The notes: generated from the sequence alone by a model not told the origin. A stretch of 50,157 nt of DNA from Lawsonibacter sp. (GCA_022791995.1 JAAWAD010000060.1:1-50157); one strand, 5' to 3'; counted from the stretch's first letter, positions 31,034 through 40,093 are shown. Translations and numbers: made by a program.

Positions 31034-32194
31034 TCACAGAAGGTCCCTGCCGGCCAGAGCCAGGTTCTTTCGGAAGAAGTCGCTGCCGTTGCGGGCGTCG
31101 AAGGCCCGGCCGATTTTCTCCGCCTGGGCGTAGAACCAGTCAGCCAGAGCCTGGGGGGAGTAGACCCCGTCCTCCCGGTAGAGGGGGAAGGCCTCCGGCA
31201 GGGTGAGCTCCACTGTATCGGCCCGCTTGGCCAGCTGCCGGAAGCAGGTCCAGGCCCCCTTGTCGAAGTCATAGACCAGCTTCTGGTCCCACATGCCCAG
31301 GGACCACTCCAGCCGGGAGACCGCCAGGGTCACCGCCCGGTCCAAATCGGTGAAGGACCAGCACCGGAGCACCGCGCCGATGAAATCCAGGTCGCTCTTG
31401 TCCCGGTTGCCCTTGCGGTACAGGGCATTGGCCCGGGGCTCCGCCTGCTTCAGGTCCCCCCGGTCCAGGGCGTCCTCCAGGTAGTTCAGCCAGCACTTCT
31501 GGGGGGTGTCGGAGCAGGAGTTTGCCATGCGTCCGTCTTCAATGGGCCGGGCGTACTCGTCGGCGGCGGCCCGGTCCCCCATGAGCAGGCAGATGCGCAC
31601 CGCGTTGCTCCGTTCGCAGGCCCGACAGTCGGACACCCCGTCCCGACCGGTCTTCCAGAATTTCTGGAAATACTCAAAGGCCTTCTCTTTGTCAATATAC
31701 TGCCAGAACTGGCACATCTGCCACCAGTAGGTCCGCAGGCCGAGGTGGTACTCCTTCACCAGGGCGTAAAACTGGTCCATCAGCCCCTGCCACTGCTCCA
31801 TCGGGATCTGGGGCAGGCCGATGATGGGCTCAATCCCCATCTCCAGAATCATCAGGTGCATCTCCATAGCCCCCGTAAAGGAGCGGCGTTTCAGAGCCTC
31901 CGGGTGCTCCTGGTAGATGGCGTGGAACTCCGCCGCCGCCGGCATACACTTGGGCGGGTCGTCCCGGAAAGTGGCCTCGCAGGCGTACTCATAGCGGAAC
32001 ATGAGCCGCCAGAAGTGGTCCTGCTCCTCGTCCGCCTGCTGGATGGCGGGCAGCAGCGCGTCCATCCGGGCCTTGCCCCCGGGCAGATTGCGGATGATGC
32101 TCTCCAAAACATCCCCGTCAAACTGCCGCTTGGGCGGGCGGATCTTCTTCTTTCGCTCGGAGCCGTTGCCAATATCATTGAAATTATTTGCCAT
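31034..32194 (-). CDS. Helical-repeat (TPR-like) protein of the Hsp90 operon, paralogue 1
   Basis: No named family recognised. 386 residues; starts MANNFNDIGNGS at ATG 32194 inside the end of paralogue 2 (11-base overlap). The protein looks all-helical, with paired helices like TPR repeats (RYEYACEATFRDDPPKCMPA, EYHLGLRTYWWQMCQFWQYI, DALDRGDLKQAEPRANALYR). It shares with its two neighbours the CxxC in SDCRACERS (Cys190, Cys193), LPEAFPLYREDGVYSP (about 332-347) and the C-terminal FDARNGSDFF (365-374). A basic head (ERKKKIRPPKR, residues 13-23) is unique to it. It is last gene of the operon. Confidence 0.8.
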   Translation of the reverse strand: MANNFNDIGNGSERKKKIRPPKRQFDGDVLESIIRNLPGGKARMDALLPAIQQADEEQDHFWRLMFRYEYACEATFRDDPPKCMPAAAEFHAIYQEHPEALKRRSFTGAMEMHLMILEMGIEPIIGLPQIPMEQWQGLMDQFYALVKEYHLGLRTYWWQMCQFWQYIDKEKAFEYFQKFWKTGRDGVSDCRACERSNAVRICLLMGDRAAADEYARPIEDGRMANSCSDTPQKCWLNYLEDALDRGDLKQAEPRANALYRKGNRDKSDLDFIGAVLRCWSFTDLDRAVTLAVSRLEWSLGMWDQKLVYDFDKGAWTCFRQLAKRADTVELTLPEAFPLYREDGVYSPQALADWFYAQAEKIGRAFDARNGSDFFRKNLALAGRDLL

Positions 32195-33284
32195 TTCCGT
32201 CCCTCCAGATTTTCTCCGTACTCGAAACCGCCCGTTCCAGGTTCTCCTGGTACCATCTTGTTCCATTGCGGCGGTCAAAGGCTTTGGCGATCTTCTCTGC
32301 CTGTTTGCGGGCCCATGCTCCAAGGATGGGGGCGGTACAGGGGCCTTCCGGGGCCGACATATCTGCGGGAAAGGGTACGCGGGTCCCTTCCAGAGCCGGC
32401 GCGGTACACAAACACCAGATTCCTTTATAAAACTCATACATGGACTGTCTATCCCACAGGCCCTCGCTCCAGCCGATTCCTTGACGCAGCAGCTTCACCC
32501 CCTTTTTCGGGTCAGTGAAGGCCAGCCCCCGAATGGCGGCGGCCAGATAGAGCAAATCGCTGCGGTCGTGAAGGCCCTTGTACACCAGGGGAGACAGAAG
32601 GGGCTTCATGCTGTCCACATCCCCCTGGTCCAGGTAGTACTGAATAAAGCTGGCGTAGGTGTGGGAGGGAACCGAGTCGCACACGTACTGCCCCAAAAAG
32701 ATGGGTTTAGCCAGGTATTTGGCCTTCTCCAGGTCCCCGGTGTGGAGGTAGTACCACACCTTGAAGTCCTGCTCACAGGCCCGACAGGAGCTGAACTCGT
32801 CCCGGCAGGGCATCAGGAAGCGGGCAAAATACTGTTGGGACTTCTCCGCATCCACATAGAGATAAAACTCGCACAGGGCCATGTCCCGCCGGCGCATCCC
32901 GTCACCCACCCGCTTGACCACCCGCTCCAGCTGGTCCAGCAGGCCGATGCACACCGGCAGCTCCAGCTGGGGCAGAAGAACGCACAGCTCGGCGGCCTTG
33001 TGGGCCACTAGGTACTGGTTGAAGGCAGCCAGCTCGGCGCCCATGGCGTGGGGCTCCTCCTCAAACAGAGCGAAGAACTCGGCGCACACCGGCAGAATCT
33101 TAGGGCAGTCGTCGTAGAAGCCGGTCCAAAGGACCATGTCGGCCCGCAGGTTCTGCCGCCAGTAGGTGTCCCCGGACAGGTCGGCCTCTCGAATGGCTGC
33201 CAGATAGGCCTCGGTGCGGGCGGGGCCGGCCGGTACAGACTGGACCCGCTTCCGAACCGCCTCACCATCAAAGCTTCCACTCAA
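32184..33284 (-). CDS. Helical-repeat (TPR-like) protein of the Hsp90 operon, paralogue 2
   Basis: No named family recognised. 366 residues, similar over the full length to its neighbours: RADMVLWTGFYDDCPKILPV matches the first repeat of the others, the CxxC is Cys167/Cys170 in SSCRACEQD, and the C-terminus has FDRRNGTRWYQENL (336-349). The xPLYRxDG motif of the other two is lost here (FPADMSAPEGP). The start is TTG 33284, overlapping the stop of paralogue 3 as TTGA, with AGGGAGAG upstream; the rare start and overlap point to coupled, stoichiometric translation. Confidence 0.8.
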   Translation of the reverse strand: MSGSFDGEAVRKRVQSVPAGPARTEAYLAAIREADLSGDTYWRQNLRADMVLWTGFYDDCPKILPVCAEFFALFEEEPHAMGAELAAFNQYLVAHKAAELCVLLPQLELPVCIGLLDQLERVVKRVGDGMRRRDMALCEFYLYVDAEKSQQYFARFLMPCRDEFSSCRACEQDFKVWYYLHTGDLEKAKYLAKPIFLGQYVCDSVPSHTYASFIQYYLDQGDVDSMKPLLSPLVYKGLHDRSDLLYLAAAIRGLAFTDPKKGVKLLRQGIGWSEGLWDRQSMYEFYKGIWCLCTAPALEGTRVPFPADMSAPEGPCTAPILGAWARKQAEKIAKAFDRRNGTRWYQENLERAVSSTEKIWRDGNGK

Positions 33285-34375
33285 AATGGATCTCTCCCTT
33301 CCATCCGCTCCATCCCCTCCCTGGCCCTTTGCAGCAGGGTCTGGTGCCAGGGGGAACCGTTGCGGGTATCAAATTTCAGTCCGATGTCCAGGGCCATGCC
33401 GTAAAAGCCCATGGCCAGCTCCCCTGGGGCATACCGGCCGTCGGAGCGGTACAGGGGAAAGTCCTCCGGCAGACGCAGGGTAAGAAATCCTCCTCGCTTA
33501 TCCGCCTGAACGCAGTAGATCCAGGCCGCCCGGAACAGATAGAACCGCTGGGCTTGGTCCCACTGGGCCCACACCTTGTCCAGCCTCCGCTCCAGCAGCC
33601 CCAGGGCGGAGGCCGGACTGGAGAAGGCGTACCACCGGATGAGAGGGCAGACAAAATCCGTCTCCCCCTGTCCCAGGCAGACCTCCAGCTCCCGGGCAAA
33701 GCGCCGGGACTGGCCCCAGTGCCCCCGGTCTAGGGCCATTTCCAGCATACAGAACAGGGTGTTTCGGGGGTGGAGGTCACAGGTCAGGGTGCCATCCAGG
33801 ATAGGCCGGGCCTGACGGATGGCCTCCGGCCAGTCGTCCGTCAGGTAGGCGTAGTAGACAAGGGAGTGCTGAAGGCAGGCGGAGCAGTCGTGGATGGTGG
33901 CATTGGGCAGCTTGGCCGCCGCCTCAAAATGGGCCTGGGCCTCCCCCAGCCGGCCCTCGCGGACGTACTGAAAGCACAGGCGCTCATGGTAGTCCCGCAG
34001 GCTGAGGCGGTATTTCAGCAGGGCGGAGCGGAACTGCTCCGCCATCCGGTCCCGCTGGTCCAGGGGCAGCTGGGGCAGGCACTCCCACTGGGTCAGGGCC
34101 AGATAGAGCAGGTACAGATAGCACTGCCGGTACTGGGCGAAGGGGGTCTCCTCATACAGGGCAGCGTACTCTGACACCAGGGGCAGAACCTGGCCCAGGT
34201 CGTTGTACATGGCCAGCTCATAGGCCAGATTGTACCGGTTGGCCAGCTGCCAGCTCCGGGCCCTCCGCTGGTCCGCCAGCCTTACCGCCTCTCGCATGGC
34301 CTCCAGCCGCTCCCAGCTGCCCTTGGGCAGGTCGGCATAGCGGTGAAAGAGGAGCTCAAGCTCGTCCTTTCCCAT
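33281..34375 (-). CDS. Helical-repeat (TPR-like) protein of the Hsp90 operon, paralogue 3
   Basis: No named family recognised. 364 residues beginning MGKDELELLFHRYADLPKGS. Helical pairs follow (RYNLAYELAMYNDLGQVLPL, YHERLCFQYVREGRLGEAQA with a clear TPR-like Gly-x-Ala spacing, LEMALDRGHWGQSRRFAREL). It has the shared CxxC as Cys164/Cys167 (HDCSACLQHS), LPEDFPLYRSDGRYAP (302-317) and FDTRNGSPWH (335-344). ATG 34375 is 5 bases after the Hsp90 gene, with only a weak ribosome site, so its translation probably depends on the Hsp90 gene. Confidence 0.8.
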   Translation of the reverse strand: MGKDELELLFHRYADLPKGSWERLEAMREAVRLADQRRARSWQLANRYNLAYELAMYNDLGQVLPLVSEYAALYEETPFAQYRQCYLYLLYLALTQWECLPQLPLDQRDRMAEQFRSALLKYRLSLRDYHERLCFQYVREGRLGEAQAHFEAAAKLPNATIHDCSACLQHSLVYYAYLTDDWPEAIRQARPILDGTLTCDLHPRNTLFCMLEMALDRGHWGQSRRFARELEVCLGQGETDFVCPLIRWYAFSSPASALGLLERRLDKVWAQWDQAQRFYLFRAAWIYCVQADKRGGFLTLRLPEDFPLYRSDGRYAPGELAMGFYGMALDIGLKFDTRNGSPWHQTLLQRAREGMERMEGRDPF

Positions 34376-34380
34376 CTCAC

Positions 34381-36144
34381 TCAGTCAGGCTGTCCTGCCG
34401 CCCCGTCCAGCAGGACCAGCAGGGCCTCGTTCATGGAGGCCAGCTCTCCGCCCCGGAGCGGGTGCCCTCCGGCCAGCAGAGCCTGAACATAGAGCACCTG
34501 GGCCATGGCATACAGCGTGGCAGGACGTCTGGCCTGCACCAGCTTCTGCACCAGGGCGCTGTTCAGATTCAGATAGAGGCTGGCCAGGGGGCGCTCCTCC
34601 ACGCTGGACAGCAGGGACGACAGGGCGTCCGAGAAGATGCCGCTGCTGATATCCTGGGCGGACTGGACCTGGCGCAGGAACTGGACCTCGTCGCTCATGG
34701 CGTACAGAGAGGGCAGGCTGGCGGGGAGGAAGCGGCGCAGCTGCGCCTGACAGTCAAACTCGCCCAGGGCCAGGTTGGCCTGCCGTAGCAAAAGGGCGGC
34801 CTGCTGCTCCTCTATATAGGTGGCGTCATCCATCACCTCGAACAGGCTGTCCTCCCGCAGCGGCTCAATGGGCAGCCGGCAGCGCCTGGTCAGGGCGGAA
34901 ATCAGCTCCTGGTCGCTGGCATAGCCGGTGCAGATTAGCAGACGGCCCTGGGCCATGAAGATGGGCTTAAGCTGCTTGAATTTGGGAACGGAGCCCACCC
35001 AGAAGGCCTCTCCCACCGATTTCAGGGCCCGGCCGGTCATGGTCCCCTCGCTGGTCTCGAAGGGGAGGTAGTCAATAAACAGATCGAACAGCTCCTGATC
35101 CCAGATGGCCATCGCCTTGATGGCCTGGGAGTGGACGGCCACCAGCCGTTCCAGCCGGTCCGGGCTGCTCTGGGACAGGCGGGTGAGGTAGAGGCGCACC
35201 GCTTCCGAAAATTCCTGCCGGGCCGCGTCCAGCTCCTGATCCTCATAGAAGTCCTCCCGAGAGGCGGTGGGCCGCAGGGAGTTCGTGTTCAAAAAGCACC
35301 TCAGGAAAAAGGCCCAGGGAGGCAGCAGGGTGTCTCCATTTTCGGTGAGGAGCATCTGCTTCAGATAGATGCGGTGGCCGCTCTTTACCGAGCGGTCGGT
35401 GGCATAGGACAGTATATAGGCCACTCCCCGCAGATGCGGGGTATGGATGGGAATGGCGTCCAGGAATTCCTCATCAAAGAGCCACTGGCCAAAGGCCAGC
35501 AGCTGGCTGCGGCTGACCATGGAGAAGTCGGTGGGGATGTTGTTCAGCCGCTCTGGATTTCCAGCCAGGTAAATGGGCACTGGCAGAGCCAGACCGTAAT
35601 ACCGCACCAGCTCGGCCACCCGCTCCTCCTGAAAGTAGCCCTCCGCCCCCGGTTTGGCAGTGAGGATGACGGCGGTGCCCTCGGGGCACTCCTCCAGCGG
35701 GTCCAGAGTGTAGGTACCGTCGGGCAGGCCGGTCCACACATGGGCCTGGCCGCCCCCGGCCGGGCGGGTGTGGACCACAATAGTGTCGGATACCATAAAG
35801 CAGGACAGCAGGCCGATGCCAAATCGGCCGATGTAATCTTCAGGGATTTTTCCGTTCACCAGCTCCGTCTTGGAGGATTGTCCAATCACCGCCAGAAAGC
35901 GGTGGATGCCCTCCTGACTCAGGCCCGCCCCGTTGTCCCGAAACACCATGCGTTTCCCCGGGGTCACATGGATGGTAATCTGCCCCTTGGCCCAGCCGGG
36001 CTGCTCCCGCTGCCGCAAAGTAATGGCGTCCACGCCGTTTTGCAGCAGCTCCCGGAGAAAGACGTCCGGGCTCTTGTACAGGTGGTTGGACAGCACATCC
36101 AGCATCCCGCCCAGGTTGACTTGAAAGTGAAATGCTTCGCTCAT
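34381..36144 (-). CDS. Hsp90-family ATPase (short HtpG-like)
   Basis: A 587-residue Hsp90-type protein, shorter than HtpG (about 620-640). The N-terminal GHKL ATPase is complete: SPDVFLRELLQNGVDAI with catalytic Glu32 and Mg-binding Asn36, FRDNGAGLSQEGI (69-80), and GRFGIGLLSCFMV (106-118) as the lid/G2 loop, then PEGTAVILTAKPG. A middle domain follows, with NTNSLRPTASREDFYED like the client/ATP-contact region; the last 200 residues diverge and would hold the dimer part. No MEEVD-like end (ends GAAGQPD). ATG 36144 has AAGGAG. First gene of a four-gene operon with the three CxxC paralogues, from a good promoter at 36209-36237. Client is unknown. Confidence 0.9.
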   Translation of the reverse strand: MSEAFHFQVNLGGMLDVLSNHLYKSPDVFLRELLQNGVDAITLRQREQPGWAKGQITIHVTPGKRMVFRDNGAGLSQEGIHRFLAVIGQSSKTELVNGKIPEDYIGRFGIGLLSCFMVSDTIVVHTRPAGGGQAHVWTGLPDGTYTLDPLEECPEGTAVILTAKPGAEGYFQEERVAELVRYYGLALPVPIYLAGNPERLNNIPTDFSMVSRSQLLAFGQWLFDEEFLDAIPIHTPHLRGVAYILSYATDRSVKSGHRIYLKQMLLTENGDTLLPPWAFFLRCFLNTNSLRPTASREDFYEDQELDAARQEFSEAVRLYLTRLSQSSPDRLERLVAVHSQAIKAMAIWDQELFDLFIDYLPFETSEGTMTGRALKSVGEAFWVGSVPKFKQLKPIFMAQGRLLICTGYASDQELISALTRRCRLPIEPLREDSLFEVMDDATYIEEQQAALLLRQANLALGEFDCQAQLRRFLPASLPSLYAMSDEVQFLRQVQSAQDISSGIFSDALSSLLSSVEERPLASLYLNLNSALVQKLVQARRPATLYAMAQVLYVQALLAGGHPLRGGELASMNEALLVLLDGAAGQPD

Positions 36145-36208
36145 ATTCTGATACGCTCCTTCCGGTATGGTCCGTCCGGCAATTCCGCACAGCGGACAGG
36201 ACACCCTC

Positions 36209-36237
36209 AGTATAGTACCAACGCGATGCAATTTCAA
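36209..36237 (-). promoter_or_regulatory. Promoter of the Hsp90 operon
   Basis: TTGAAA (36237-36232) and TATACT (36214-36209), 17-base spacer, minus strand. I see no CIRCE element (TTAGCACTC-N9-GAGTGCTAA) or CtsR repeat, so ordinary heat-shock control is not evident. Confidence 0.75.
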
Positions 36238-36280
36238 GAAAAGCTTTCCAAAAAAAGAAAGGAAATCCGCTTTCCCATCC

Positions 36281-36309
36281 TTGACAGTGCCGTTCTGCTG
36301 TGATATAGT
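36281..36309 (+). promoter_or_regulatory. Promoter of the MATE-UvrA-like operon
   Basis: TTGACA (36281-36286) and TATAGT (36304-36309), 17-base spacer. It is divergent from the Hsp90 promoter 44 bases away. Confidence 0.85.
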
Positions 36310-36354
36310 TTTTTTGATAAACTGTGCTGTGGATTTTTCTGGTTCAACCATTTT

Positions 36355-36394
36355 CGCCACACGATTGCCTTTCGGCAGTTGTGGGGCGTTTTTT
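36355..36394 (+). terminator. Leader terminator (attenuator) before the second MATE gene
   Basis: A 15-bp stem (36355-36369 with 36374-36388; one mismatch and two G-U pairs), loop TTTC, then TTTTTT (36389-36394). It lies between promoter and gene, so expression needs read-through. Confidence 0.8.
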
Positions 36395-36431
36395 ATCACG
36401 GTCTGCAGCCGGAATAGGAGGGGGTTCTGTA

Positions 36432-37802
36432 ATGAACGAAGCCTTTATGAAGGAACGGCCTGTTCTGCCGCTTCTGGCCTCTATGGCGCTGCCTACGATG
36501 ATTTCCATGCTGGTCAACTCTCTGTACAACATTGTAGACAGCTACTTTGTCGCCCAGATCAGTGAGGACGCCATGACGGCCCTCTCGCTGGTCTTTCCCC
36601 TGCAAAACTTCATCAACGCAGTGGCCATCGGCTTTGGAGTTGGCATCAGTGCGGTGATCGCCCTTCACCTGGGGGCGGGCAATCCAGAAAAGGCGGGGGC
36701 TGCCGCCACCCATGGCGCTGTGCTGTCCGGGCTCCACGGCATTGTGCTGGCTGTCGGCTGCATCGCGGTTATTCCATCCTTTCTTGGCATGTTCACCCAG
36801 TCGGAGCAGGTGCTAGCCTATGGACTGGAATACGCCCGGATTGTCTTCTCCTTTGCCCCCATCATCACCTTCTGTCTGGCTTATGAGAAAATTTTCCAGG
36901 CCATCGGCAGCATGAACACCACTATGCTTTGTCTGATGTGTGGCTGTGTCCTCAACATCCTTCTGGACCCGCTGCTGATCTTCGGATATGGCCCCTTCCC
37001 TGCCCTGGGCATCGCCGGAGCGGCCATCGCCACGGCCATCGGACAGACGGCCAACCTCGCCCTCTATCTGGTCATCTTCTGCCTCCGCCGCCCCGCCTCG
37101 GTGTGGTTCGCCCCCTCCCAGCTGCGCCCCGACCGGGAGGTGGACTGCCAGCTCTACGCCATCGGCATTCCCGCCGCTTTGAACATGGCCCTGTCCTCCC
37201 TTCTGGTCTCCGCCCTCAACGCCATTCTGGCCGTCTATGGGGAGCTCTACATTCTGGTGCTGGGCAGCTACTACAAGCTCCAGACCTTCCTCTACCTCCC
37301 GGCCAACGGAGTGATCCAAGGGATGCGGCCTCTCATTGGCTATAACTATGGGGCCAGAGAGCACCGCCGGGTCCGGCAGATCTACACCCTCACCCTGGCA
37401 ATGACGGGGAGTATCATGCTCTTCGGCACCATCATCTGCCTGTTGTGTCCCGGCTGGCTCATCGGCCTGTTCGCCACCAGCCCGGCGGCCATCCAGGCCG
37501 GACAGACCGCCCTGCGGATCATCAGCGCGGGATTCTTGATCTCCGCTGTCTCTGTCACCTCCTCCGGGGCTCTGGAGGGAATAGGAAAGGGACTGCCCTC
37601 TCTGTGCATCTCGCTGCTGCGGTATGTTGTGTTGATTATCCCCGCCGCCTTTTTGTTCAGCCGCCTCTGGGGCCCTGCCGGTGTGTGGTGCGCCTTCGGC
37701 GCGACCGAGTGGCTGGCAGCAGGGGCATCTATCCTGATCTGTAAGCGGACCGTTCTGCGGCCTGCCCCTGTCCTTGAGACAGCTTCCACAAAGGAGGAGT
37801 GA
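36432..37802 (+). CDS. MATE-family multidrug efflux protein (second)
   Basis: A 456-residue transporter with twelve predicted helices. NSLYNIVDSYFVAQISEDAM (about residues 29-48) is the MATE N-half mark and GVIQGMRPLIGYNYGAREHR (about 294-313) the C-half mark. ATG 36432 has AGGAGGGGG; a GTG at 36324 in the same frame lies in the leader and is not preferred. The stop is 3 bases before the UvrA-like gene, whose AAAGGAGG site is in the MATE end, so both proteins are co-translated. The leader attenuator suggests induction by an inhibitor of transcription or translation, or another small molecule. Confidence 0.93.
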   Translation: MNEAFMKERPVLPLLASMALPTMISMLVNSLYNIVDSYFVAQISEDAMTALSLVFPLQNFINAVAIGFGVGISAVIALHLGAGNPEKAGAAATHGAVLSGLHGIVLAVGCIAVIPSFLGMFTQSEQVLAYGLEYARIVFSFAPIITFCLAYEKIFQAIGSMNTTMLCLMCGCVLNILLDPLLIFGYGPFPALGIAGAAIATAIGQTANLALYLVIFCLRRPASVWFAPSQLRPDREVDCQLYAIGIPAALNMALSSLLVSALNAILAVYGELYILVLGSYYKLQTFLYLPANGVIQGMRPLIGYNYGAREHRRVRQIYTLTLAMTGSIMLFGTIICLLCPGWLIGLFATSPAAIQAGQTALRIISAGFLISAVSVTSSGALEGIGKGLPSLCISLLRYVVLIIPAAFLFSRLWGPAGVWCAFGATEWLAAGASILICKRTVLRPAPVLETASTKEE

Positions 37803-37805
37803 GCG

Positions 37806-40091
37806 ATGGAATTCACGCGAGAAGCGATTGAAATTTACGGGGCCGCCGAAAACAACCTGAAGCACATTGACCTGAAGATCCCCAAGGAGCAGCTGGTGGT
37901 ACTGGCCGGGGTGTCCGGCTCAGGAAAAAGTTCTCTGGCTTTCGACACCGTGGCGGCGGAGGCCAGCCGCCAGTGGCAGGAGTCCTACCCCCTCTTCCTG
38001 CGCACACGGCTGCCCCGGTACGAGCGCCCCGCCGTGGAGCGGATGGAGAATCTGACCCCCTGCATCGTGGTGGACCAGAAGCCCATCGGCAACAACGCCC
38101 GCTCCACTGTGGGCACCGCTACCGACGCCGCCCCTCTGGTGCGGCTCCTCTTCTCCCGGATCGGGGTCCCCTCCGCTGGCGGCTCCATGGCCTACTCCTT
38201 CAACCACCCCCATGGCATGTGTCCCGACTGCACCGGCCTGGGGGAGAAGCTGGAGCTGGACGAGGAGAAGATGTTCGACCTGGACAAGACGCTGAACGAG
38301 GGGGGCCTCCGGTTCAGCCAGTTCTCCGGGGGGAGCTGGCAGGAGTTCTACTACCGCTGCTGCCCCCTGCTGGACCCGGACAAGAAGCTGCGGGACTTTT
38401 CGGAGGAGGAGTGGAAGATCCTCCGCATCGGCCCGGACGAGCCGCTGAAGCTGGGCTTTCTCCGCCACAACACCGGCCAGGTCTCCCAGGTCCCCTACGA
38501 GGGGGTGGTGCCCCGGTTCCACCGGCTGTATATCAACCGGGACATCTCCGCCCTGAAAAAGTCCATCCAGGAGGAGGCCATGTCCTTCATGCTCCGCCGC
38601 CCCTGCTCTACCTGCGGGGGGAGCGGGCTGAACCCCAAGGCTCTGGAATCCAAAATTCACGGCCGGAACATCATGGACTACTACCAGATGCAGGTGAGCC
38701 AGCTGCTCCCCGTGCTGGAGGAGATCCAGGACCCTCTGGGGGCTTCCATCGCCCGGCAGCTGGCCTCCTGCCTGGAGCGGATGGTCACGGTGGGCCTGGG
38801 CTACCTCAGCCTGTCCCGCCGGACGGACACCCTGTCCGGGGGCGAGGCCCAGCGCCTGAAGATGGTGCGCCATCTGGGCAGCGGCCTGAGCAACCTCACC
38901 TATATCTTCGATGAGCCCACCGCGGGCCTCCACCCCGCCGACGCCAGCCGCATTGGCCGGCTGCTCCTGGCTCTCCGGGACAAGCACAACACGGTGCTGG
39001 TGGTGGAGCACAGCCGCCAGATGATCGCCCTGGCCGACCACATCATCGAGCTGGGTCCCCGGGCGGGGAGCCAGGGGGGCGAGATCGTCTATCAGGGGGA
39101 TCTGGCGGAGCTGAAGCACAGCGGCACCCTCACCGCCGAGGCCCTGCAGAAGCCTGTCCAGATCAACCCCGCCCCCCTGCCCTGGACGGAGGGCTTCCCC
39201 ATCGAACACGCCAGCCTCCACAACCTGAAGGACGTGAGCGTCACCATCCCCAAGGGGGTGCTGACCGCCGTGACCGGCGTGGCTGGCTCCGGGAAGAGCA
39301 CCCTCATCTGCCGGGAGTTCGTCCGCCGCTATCCCGAGGCCATCGTCCTGGATCAGCAGCCCATCGGCACCTCCAACCGCTCCACCCCCGCCACCTACAC
39401 CGGGGTGATGGACGAGATCCGCAAGCTCTTCGCCAAGGAGAACAAGGTCAGCGCCCAGTGGTTCAGCTTCAACTCCAAGGGGGCCTGCCCCGTGTGCAAG
39501 GGGAAGGGGGAGATCACCCCCGATGTGGCCTTCGCCGACCCCGTAGCCATCCGGTGCGAGGAGTGCGGCGGCCATCGGTACAACGCCACCGCCCTCCAGT
39601 ATACCTATCAGGGGAAAAACATCGAGGGGGTAATGTCCCTGACCATCGCCCAGGCGCTGGAATTCTTCTCTCAGCCGAAAATTTGCCAGCCCCTCCAGTG
39701 CCTTCAGGAGATCGGTCTGGGCTACATGACCTTGGGCCAGCCCACCAGCACCCTGTCCGGCGGAGAGGTTCAGCGCCTGAAGCTGGCCAGCGAGCTTCAC
39801 AAAAGCGGCAACATCTATATTCTGGATGAGCCCACCACCGGCCTTCACAGCCAGGACGTGTTTACCCTGCTGGCGCTGCTCCGCCGTCTGGTGGAACAGG
39901 GAAACACCGTGGTCGTGGTGGAGCACCGGCTGGAGCTGATTGCCGCCGCCGACTGGATTATTGATATGGGCCCGGAGGGGGGATATCAGGGGGGCGAGAT
40001 CCTCTTCACCGGCACCCCTGACCAGCTGGCCAAGGAGGGCGGCACCGAAACCGGACAATACCTGCGGCAATATTCCCTTCCAGAGGCATAA
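37806..40091 (+). CDS. UvrA-like ABC protein (drug-resistance type, UvrA2)
   Basis: 761 residues against about 940 for housekeeping UvrA. Two ABC units: Walker A GVSGSGKSS (35-43) and GVAGSGKST, signatures LSGGEAQR and LSGGEVQR, Walker B YIFDEPTAGLHP and YILDEPTTGLHS. Zinc-type CxxC pairs are kept (CPDC, CSTCGGSGL, CPVCKGKG, CEECGG). The shortened region between the first Walker A and CPDC indicates loss of most of the UvrB-binding part. Such class II UvrA proteins go with antibiotic producers or resistance to DNA-binding drugs (DrrC type). Coupling to a MATE pump supports a drug-protection role over repair. Confidence 0.9.
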   Translation: MEFTREAIEIYGAAENNLKHIDLKIPKEQLVVLAGVSGSGKSSLAFDTVAAEASRQWQESYPLFLRTRLPRYERPAVERMENLTPCIVVDQKPIGNNARSTVGTATDAAPLVRLLFSRIGVPSAGGSMAYSFNHPHGMCPDCTGLGEKLELDEEKMFDLDKTLNEGGLRFSQFSGGSWQEFYYRCCPLLDPDKKLRDFSEEEWKILRIGPDEPLKLGFLRHNTGQVSQVPYEGVVPRFHRLYINRDISALKKSIQEEAMSFMLRRPCSTCGGSGLNPKALESKIHGRNIMDYYQMQVSQLLPVLEEIQDPLGASIARQLASCLERMVTVGLGYLSLSRRTDTLSGGEAQRLKMVRHLGSGLSNLTYIFDEPTAGLHPADASRIGRLLLALRDKHNTVLVVEHSRQMIALADHIIELGPRAGSQGGEIVYQGDLAELKHSGTLTAEALQKPVQINPAPLPWTEGFPIEHASLHNLKDVSVTIPKGVLTAVTGVAGSGKSTLICREFVRRYPEAIVLDQQPIGTSNRSTPATYTGVMDEIRKLFAKENKVSAQWFSFNSKGACPVCKGKGEITPDVAFADPVAIRCEECGGHRYNATALQYTYQGKNIEGVMSLTIAQALEFFSQPKICQPLQCLQEIGLGYMTLGQPTSTLSGGEVQRLKLASELHKSGNIYILDEPTTGLHSQDVFTLLALLRRLVEQGNTVVVVEHRLELIAAADWIIDMGPEGGYQGGEILFTGTPDQLAKEGGTETGQYLRQYSLPEA

Positions 40092-40093
40092 GT

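Noticed and set aside
36145-36280. CIRCE or CtsR heat-shock element before the Hsp90 gene
   Set aside because: No TTAGCACTC-N9-GAGTGCTAA or direct GGTCAAA repeats are seen.
36324-36431. In-frame N-terminal extension of the second MATE protein
   Set aside because: It would cover the leader terminator, has no ribosome site, and the family start is well served by ATG 36432.
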